Source of the DNA: DATFBY01 sp035253585 | Lineage (GTDB): Bacteria > Gemmatimonadota > Gemmatimonadetes > Gemmatimonadales > Gemmatimonadaceae | Length of the DNA: 64,000 nucleotides | Direction of reading: 5' to 3' | NCBI GenBank assembly: GCA_035253585.1 | Contig: DATFBY010000138.1 | Location: 1-64,000, forward strand | In this document: positions 59,696 to 64,000 of the stretch, piece after piece | How positions within the stretch are numbered: the stretch's first letter is position 1 | Layout: the number at the start of each line of letters is the position of its first letter | The notes under the pieces: model-generated | Database searches by the model: none | Seen by the model: the letters and a program-made list of their open reading frames with translations, nothing else | What the model was told of the DNA's origin: nothing | Made by a program: the position numbers and the translations under genes

Positions 59696-60394
59696 TCAGC
59701 CGAGCCGCCCGATGGCCCGCTCCTCGAAGTGGTGTTTGATCTGCTTTCCTTCAGCGAGGTAGACCGCGTCCTCACCAATGTTGGTGGCGAGGTCGGCCAC
59801 GCGCTCGAGGTTGCGGCTCACCAGGAAGAGCTCGAGCGCCGCCGAGATGGTTTTCGGATCTTCCATCATGTGCGTCACGAGAATCCGGAAGAGCGAATCG
59901 TGGAGCGCGTCGACTTGATCGTCGGCGCGGCACACGGCCCGGCCCAGCTCGCCGTCCGAGCGAATGAAGGCATCGAGTGCGTCGGCGAGCATCTTGCGCG
60001 CGCGGCGCGCCATGTCCTCGATCTCGGGATCGGGAGTGATGACCGTCGTCTGCGCCGCGAGGCGCTGTGCGCTCTCGGCGATGTTGACGCCGTGGTCACC
60101 GACGCGCTCCAGATCGCTCGAGACCTTGATCGCGCTGATGATGAAGCGAAGATCGCGGGCCATCGGTTGCTGCAATGCTAGAAGCGAGACGGCGAGCTGC
60201 TCGACCTCGAGCTCCAGATCGTCGATATCACGATCGCCGTTGAGTACGGCGTCGGCTTTCTCGGCGTCGCGGGTGAGTAACGCGTCGACCGCCATTTCCA
60301 CGAGTGCTTCGGCGCGCTCCGACATGTCGAGCAGCCGCTGCTTGAGCAGATCCAACTGCTCGTGGAAATGGCGGAACCCCGTATCAGGGGTCAT
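59696..60394 (-). CDS. phoU: Phosphate transport system regulator PhoU
   Basis: A 232-residue protein with two PhoU helical-bundle repeats. The metal/ligand motifs are ALQQPMARDLRFIISAIKVS (about 73-92) with DLERVGDHGVNIAE (about 94-107), and LFLVSRNLERVADLATNIGE in the second half (about 189-208). It links the Pst transporter to the PhoR/PhoB sensor pair and restrains uptake when phosphate is plentiful. The ATG overlaps the TGA of the second pstB copy. It lies 1 bp before ppx. Confidence 0.95.
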   Translation of the reverse strand: MTPDTGFRHFHEQLDLLKQRLLDMSERAEALVEMAVDALLTRDAEKADAVLNGDRDIDDLELEVEQLAVSLLALQQPMARDLRFIISAIKVSSDLERVGDHGVNIAESAQRLAAQTTVITPDPEIEDMARRARKMLADALDAFIRSDGELGRAVCRADDQVDALHDSLFRILVTHMMEDPKTISAALELFLVSRNLERVADLATNIGEDAVYLAEGKQIKHHFEERAIGRLG

Positions 60395-61215
60395 CCGAAC
60401 CTCCCTGTCACATACGCCTCAGTCCGCGGCTCGCGCGGGCTGGTGAAAATCCTGTCAGTCGTATCCGCTTCGACGAGACCACCGAGGTAGAAGAATGCGG
60501 TGTAATCCGACACGCGCGCCGCTTGTTGCAGATTGTGCGTCACGATCACCACAGTCAACTCCTCTTTCAACTCGTAGAGCAACTCCTCGATCTTCTGCGT
60601 GGCAATCGGGTCGAGCGCACTGGCCGGCTCGTCGAGCAGGAGTACTTCTGGGTTGTTCGCCAGCGCGCGCGCGATACAGAGACGCTGTTGCTGTCCGCCC
60701 GAGAGCGCGAGTGCGCTCTGACGAAGACGGTCCTTGACCTCGTCCCACAGCGCCGCGCGGCGCAGTGACGTTTCGACGATTTCGTCGAGCTCGGCGCGCG
60801 CGCTGGTGCCGTTCACACGCGGACCGAACACCACGTTCTCGTAGATCGTTTTCGGGAACGGGTTCCATCGTTGGAAGACCATCCCGATGCGCTGCCGTAG
60901 CGCCACGACGTCGGTGCCGTGCGCGTAGATGTCGGCGCCATCGAGCCGCAGCTCCCCGCTCGAGCGCGTGTTCGGAATCAACTCGTTCAGACGGTTGATC
61001 GAGCGGAGAAAAGTGGACTTTCCGCAGCCCGACGGCCCGATGAGCGCGGTAATTGTCCGCGAGCGCAGGACGAGATCGACCTCTTGAAGCGCTTGCTTTT
61101 CCCCATACCAGAACGAAAAGCGACGCGCTTCGACCGTTCCGGGATGGTCGTCCGTGAAGAAGCCTCGAGGCTCGACAGCGCGGCGCTCGGCGAGCGCGCC
61201 AGTGACGCTTGTCAT
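60391..61215 (-). CDS. pstB: Phosphate ABC transporter ATP-binding protein PstB, copy proximal to phoU
   Basis: A 274-residue ABC ATPase of the PstB family: Walker A GPSGCGKSTFLRSINRLN (about 59-76), Q-loop MVFQRWNPFP (about 110-119), signature LSGGQQQRLCIARAL (about 167-181), Walker B VLLLDEPASALDP (about 186-198), and H-loop VTHNLQQAARVSD. It ends TEAYVTGRFG. The start is the ATG overlapping the TGA of the other pstB gene. It is a tandem duplicate with a distinct 30-residue N-terminus. Confidence 0.95.
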   Translation of the reverse strand: MTSVTGALAERRAVEPRGFFTDDHPGTVEARRFSFWYGEKQALQEVDLVLRSRTITALIGPSGCGKSTFLRSINRLNELIPNTRSSGELRLDGADIYAHGTDVVALRQRIGMVFQRWNPFPKTIYENVVFGPRVNGTSARAELDEIVETSLRRAALWDEVKDRLRQSALALSGGQQQRLCIARALANNPEVLLLDEPASALDPIATQKIEELLYELKEELTVVIVTHNLQQAARVSDYTAFFYLGGLVEADTTDRIFTSPREPRTEAYVTGRFG

Positions 61216-62021
61216 CCGAAGCGTCCGGTGATGTAGGCCTCCGTGCGCGGATCCTTTGGGGTCGTGAACAGCTGCGTGGTTGCGGTGAACTCGACCAGCT
61301 CGCCGGCCAAGAAGAATCCCGTTTGGTCCGACACTCGTGCGGCTTGCTGCATGTTGTGCGTGACGATCACCACCGCGATGTCGCGTCGCAGCTCGTACAC
61401 GAGCTCTTCGACGCGCTGCGTCGAGAGCGGATCGAGCGACGCGGTGGGCTCGTCCAGCAGTAGCACGGCCGGCTCCGACGCGAGCGCTCGCGCAATGCAC
61501 AGCCGCTGCTGCTGTCCGCCCGAGAGCGCCGTCGCGCTGGCCGAGAGGCGGTCCTTCACTTCCTCCCAGAGTGCGGCGCGGGTCAGCGCGCGCTCGACGA
61601 TCAGGTCCGTCTCGCGATTGCCGGGGCGATCGCCCCCGAAGATCTTGAGGCCGGCGGCGACATTGTCGCGGATGGACATGGTTGGGAAAGGCGTCGGCCG
61701 CTGGAACACCATGCCGATGTGCTTGCGCACGGCGACGGGACTCACGCCCTTCGCATAGATGTCGCGGCCGTCGAACACGACGCGGCCATCGACGCGTGCG
61801 CCGGCGATCGTCTCGTGCATTCGGTTGAGGCAGCGTAGGAACGTCGACTTTCCGCATCCGGACGGCCCTATAATCGCGGTCACGCGCCGGTCCACGAGCT
61901 CCATCGTGACGCCGCGCACGGCATGCACGCGCCCGAAGAACGCGTCGAGCATCTCGGTGCGGATCCGCGTCCGAGGGGCCTCGTCAGGCGCGCGCTCGTC
62001 TACCCGCTGGCGCGCACTCAC
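61212..62021 (-). CDS. pstB: Phosphate ABC transporter ATP-binding protein PstB, copy proximal to pstA
   Basis: A 269-residue PstB: Walker A IGPSGCGKSTFLRCLNRMHE (about 48-67), MVFQRPTPFPT (Q-loop, about 103-113), signature LSGGQQQRLCIARAL, and Walker B VLLLDEPTASLDP. The C-terminus TEAYITGRFG matches the neighbouring copy. The start was set at GTG 62021, which has GGGAG about 9 bases upstream; GTG 62051 is an alternative. It follows pstA by 19 bp, the standard position of pstB. Confidence 0.94.
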   Translation of the reverse strand: MSARQRVDERAPDEAPRTRIRTEMLDAFFGRVHAVRGVTMELVDRRVTAIIGPSGCGKSTFLRCLNRMHETIAGARVDGRVVFDGRDIYAKGVSPVAVRKHIGMVFQRPTPFPTMSIRDNVAAGLKIFGGDRPGNRETDLIVERALTRAALWEEVKDRLSASATALSGGQQQRLCIARALASEPAVLLLDEPTASLDPLSTQRVEELVYELRRDIAVVIVTHNMQQAARVSDQTGFFLAGELVEFTATTQLFTTPKDPRTEAYITGRFG

Positions 62022-62040
62022 GTCGGCGAGCTCCCGCAGC

Positions 62041-62985
62041 CTAGTCGCCACCGCCGCCGTATCGAGCCCGAGTAGCGAACCGGGCTGCGATGCTGATGAC
62101 GAGAACGAGTCCGATGAGGACGAGCGATCCGGCCCAGGCCAGGGCATGCCACTCGTCGTAGGGGCTGAGTGCATAGGCGAAGATTTGGAGTGGAAGCGCG
62201 GCGATCGGTTGGTCGAGCGCCACCGACCAGAATTGATTTCCAAAAGCCGTGAACAGCAGAGGCGCGGTTTCCCCGGCAATGCGAGCCATCGCCACCAGCG
62301 CGCCGGTGACGATCCCCGCCATCGCCGTGCGCAGCACGATCGTGAGCGATGTCCGCCAGCGTGAATACCCGAGAGCGAGTGCAGCCTCGCGCAGCGACAC
62401 GGGCACCAGGCTCACCATTTCCTCGGTTGTCCGCGTCACCATGGGGATCATCATCGCGCCTAACGCGATGCCGCCGGCCAGCGCCGAGAAGTGTCCCATC
62501 GGCCGCACCAGGAATTGCCAGGCGAAGATGCCCATCACGATCGACGGAAGACCATTCAGCACATCGGCCAGAAAGCGCACAGTGTTGGCGAGGCGCGTCC
62601 CCTTGTTCTCGGCTAGGTACAGACCGGCGCCAATACCGATGGGAAGACCGAAGGCGCAGGCGATGCCGATCAGGATCAGCGTGCCGACGATCGCGTTGGC
62701 GAGGCCGCCGTCTTCTTCGCCCACCGGCTGCGGCATTTGGGTGAAGAAATCGAGGTCGATCGACGTCGCGCCGCTGCGCACGAGGTGATACAGGATGAAG
62801 AGCAGCGGCAGCGTTGTAATGACCGCCGCAATGCCTAACAAGCCGCTCATCGCCAGGTTCATCAGGCGCCGGCGCAGCAACGTCTTGACAGTGCGTTCCG
62901 CAAAAACGCGTTGCTGAACGCTGGGACGCTGGGGAGCCCGAGGGGACGAAGGCGCCGCGGGCGCTGGCGACATTCCGGCTGTCAT
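62041..62985 (-). CDS. pstA: Phosphate ABC transporter permease PstA
   Basis: A 314-residue permease with about six helices. The family segments are ITTLPLLFILYHLVRSGATS (about 56-75), LPIGIGAGLYLAENKG (about 112-127), and the ABC-contact loop SLREAALALGYSRWRTSL (about 196-213). The cytoplasmic N-terminus of about 45 residues is Pro/Ala-rich. The ATG overlaps the TGA of pstC. It pairs with PstC to form the membrane channel. Confidence 0.94.
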   Translation of the reverse strand: MTAGMSPAPAAPSSPRAPQRPSVQQRVFAERTVKTLLRRRLMNLAMSGLLGIAAVITTLPLLFILYHLVRSGATSIDLDFFTQMPQPVGEEDGGLANAIVGTLILIGIACAFGLPIGIGAGLYLAENKGTRLANTVRFLADVLNGLPSIVMGIFAWQFLVRPMGHFSALAGGIALGAMMIPMVTRTTEEMVSLVPVSLREAALALGYSRWRTSLTIVLRTAMAGIVTGALVAMARIAGETAPLLFTAFGNQFWSVALDQPIAALPLQIFAYALSPYDEWHALAWAGSLVLIGLVLVISIAARFATRARYGGGGD

Positions 62986-63983
62986 GCGGCCTGCGCGCTC
63001 TTGCCGCGCGACACCTGCCACACCAGCCAGCGCGCGATGGCGTTGACGATGACGGTGATGACGAAGAGCGTGAACCCCACCGCCATGAGCGCCGACAGGT
63101 GAATGTCCTTCGACGCTTCACTGAACTCGTTGGCAATGAGCGAGGCCATCGTGTACCCGGGCGCGAAGAGCGAGGCCGAGATCTCGTGCCGATTCCCGAT
63201 GAGCATCGTGACGGCCATCGTCTCGCCGAGCGCGCGGCCAAGCCCGAGGATGATGCCGCCGACGATTCCGGACTTCGCGTAGGGAAGCACCGCGCCCCAG
63301 ATCATCTCCCAGCGGGTGGCGCCTAACGCGAGCGCCGCTTCGCGCTGCGATCGCGGTACGGCGAGCAACACCTCGCGCGACACCGACGAGATGTACGGCA
63401 GGATCATGATCGCCAGAATCAGTCCGGCCGCCAGCATGCTCGGTCCGTAGGCGGGCCCGGTGAAGAGCGGTAGCACGCCGAGGTTCAGTGTGTCTCGCAG
63501 GAACGGCATTACGTACTGTCGCAGCAGCGGGAGCAGCACGAAGATCCCCCAGAGGCCGTAGACGACGCTGGGAATTGCCGCCAGGAGATCGACGAGGAAG
63601 CCGACCGGCTGCCGCAGCCAGGAAGGCGCGAGCTCGGAGAGGAAGAGCGCGACGCCGATCGCCAGCGGCGTCGCGATGATCAGCGCGATGAGCGAGCTGA
63701 CGAGCGTGCCGTAGATGGCGGTGGCGGCACCGAAATGCTCGCGAACCGGATCCCACGTGCTCGAGGTGAGGAACGAGAGGCCGAAGCGCGACAGCGCCGG
63801 AGCGCCCGCGATGCCGACCTCGATGGCGATGAACACCAGAAGCAGCGGCACGCAGAGCGCGAAAAAGGTGATCGCACCCTTGTAGATGCGATCACCGATC
63901 GCCGCGCTCTCCAGCCGCACGACGAGCCCACTTTCATTGCGCGCGGGTCCCGGCGAGCTGGTTGCCGGGACGGAGTCCTTCAT
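62982..63983 (-). CDS. pstC: Phosphate ABC transporter permease PstC
   Basis: A 333-residue permease: an N-terminal helix (about 38-62), then FGAATAIYGTLVSSLIALII (about 85-104), LAAIPSVVYGLWGIFVL (about 134-150), the coupling loop SQREAALALGATRWEMIW (about 212-229) and GLGRALGETMAVTMLIGN (about 247-264). It is the first gene of pstC-pstA-pstB-pstB-phoU-ppx on this strand. The periplasmic binding protein PstS and the promoter are expected just beyond the window edge. Only 17 bases remain after its start codon. Confidence 0.95.
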   Translation of the reverse strand: MKDSVPATSSPGPARNESGLVVRLESAAIGDRIYKGAITFFALCVPLLLVFIAIEVGIAGAPALSRFGLSFLTSSTWDPVREHFGAATAIYGTLVSSLIALIIATPLAIGVALFLSELAPSWLRQPVGFLVDLLAAIPSVVYGLWGIFVLLPLLRQYVMPFLRDTLNLGVLPLFTGPAYGPSMLAAGLILAIMILPYISSVSREVLLAVPRSQREAALALGATRWEMIWGAVLPYAKSGIVGGIILGLGRALGETMAVTMLIGNRHEISASLFAPGYTMASLIANEFSEASKDIHLSALMAVGFTLFVITVIVNAIARWLVWQVSRGKSAQAA

Positions 63984-64000
63984 GACGCCGTGCCTAGCCG

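Overview
The window is GC-rich, gene-dense bacterial chromosome: about 58 protein genes, one tRNA gene, no rRNA, no insertion sequence, no prophage and no CRISPR array. The source is a diderm (LPS-type) bacterium. Support comes from two family-9 glycosyltransferases with a sugar/LPS kinase, an outer-membrane beta-barrel protein, lipoproteins, HtrA and menaquinone-type UbiE/D/A/X enzymes. From memory, the gene mix and protein style (a C-terminally extended ECF sigma factor with DGPF proteins, and a DnaK with a long Gly/Ala tail) suggest Gemmatimonadota. That is an inference and was not tested by a search.

Layout. 1-2829 (+): end of an Mrp ATPase, a MATE pump and a SAM hydroxide adenosyltransferase. 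2786-7210 (-): a YihY membrane protein, then an ECF sigma / zinc anti-sigma / bactofilin-like / toastrack operon. 7321-11593 (+): ubiE-ubiD-ubiA-ubiX and a phosphodiesterase. 11717-14010 (+): two DGPF (YCII) proteins and an ECF42-type sigma factor, with a matching promoter before each DGPF gene. 14029-19596 (-): a minimal UvrC-like nuclease, mutM, purD, an M48 protease and a Cys/Met PLP enzyme. 19677-23906: an HD-GYP response regulator, an acyl-CoA ligase-like protein and a chemoreceptor. 24047-30176: glmM-like, glmS, a GH3 hexosaminidase, dtd and maf. 30133-36197 (-): trpE, an FHA-GAF-adenylate cyclase, an LPS kinase-like protein and two GT9 enzymes. 36252-38800 (+): a beta-barrel protein and a Nudix hydrolase. 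38805-50883 (-): the proteostasis block dnaK, htrA, tRNA-Leu, tig, clpP, clpX, lon and engB, then a lipoprotein and an acyltransferase. 51105-58032 (+): rhomboid, a HExxH lipoprotein, two microcompartment vertex proteins, deoC, DUF47, a PiT transporter and ppk. 58039-63983 (-): pstC-pstA-pstB-pstB-phoU-ppx, convergent with ppk, so the last 10 kb is a phosphate/polyphosphate island.

Two repeat phenomena run through the window and are not explained by the genes. First, six inverted repeats (3821, 18336, 30141, 43488, 48784, 53133) have arms of about four tandem 7-bp units. The unit sequence differs between elements, but the two arms of each element still match. Every element lies within about 45 bp of, or inside, the 3' end of a gene. 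Three of them run into coding sequence and supply protein tails or an N-terminal extension. Second, the heptamer GTTAGGC occurs about 35 times on the two strands, several times my rough composition-based expectation. It is mostly on the coding strand, often supplies the otherwise rare TTA codon, and in two cases supplies the stop codon.
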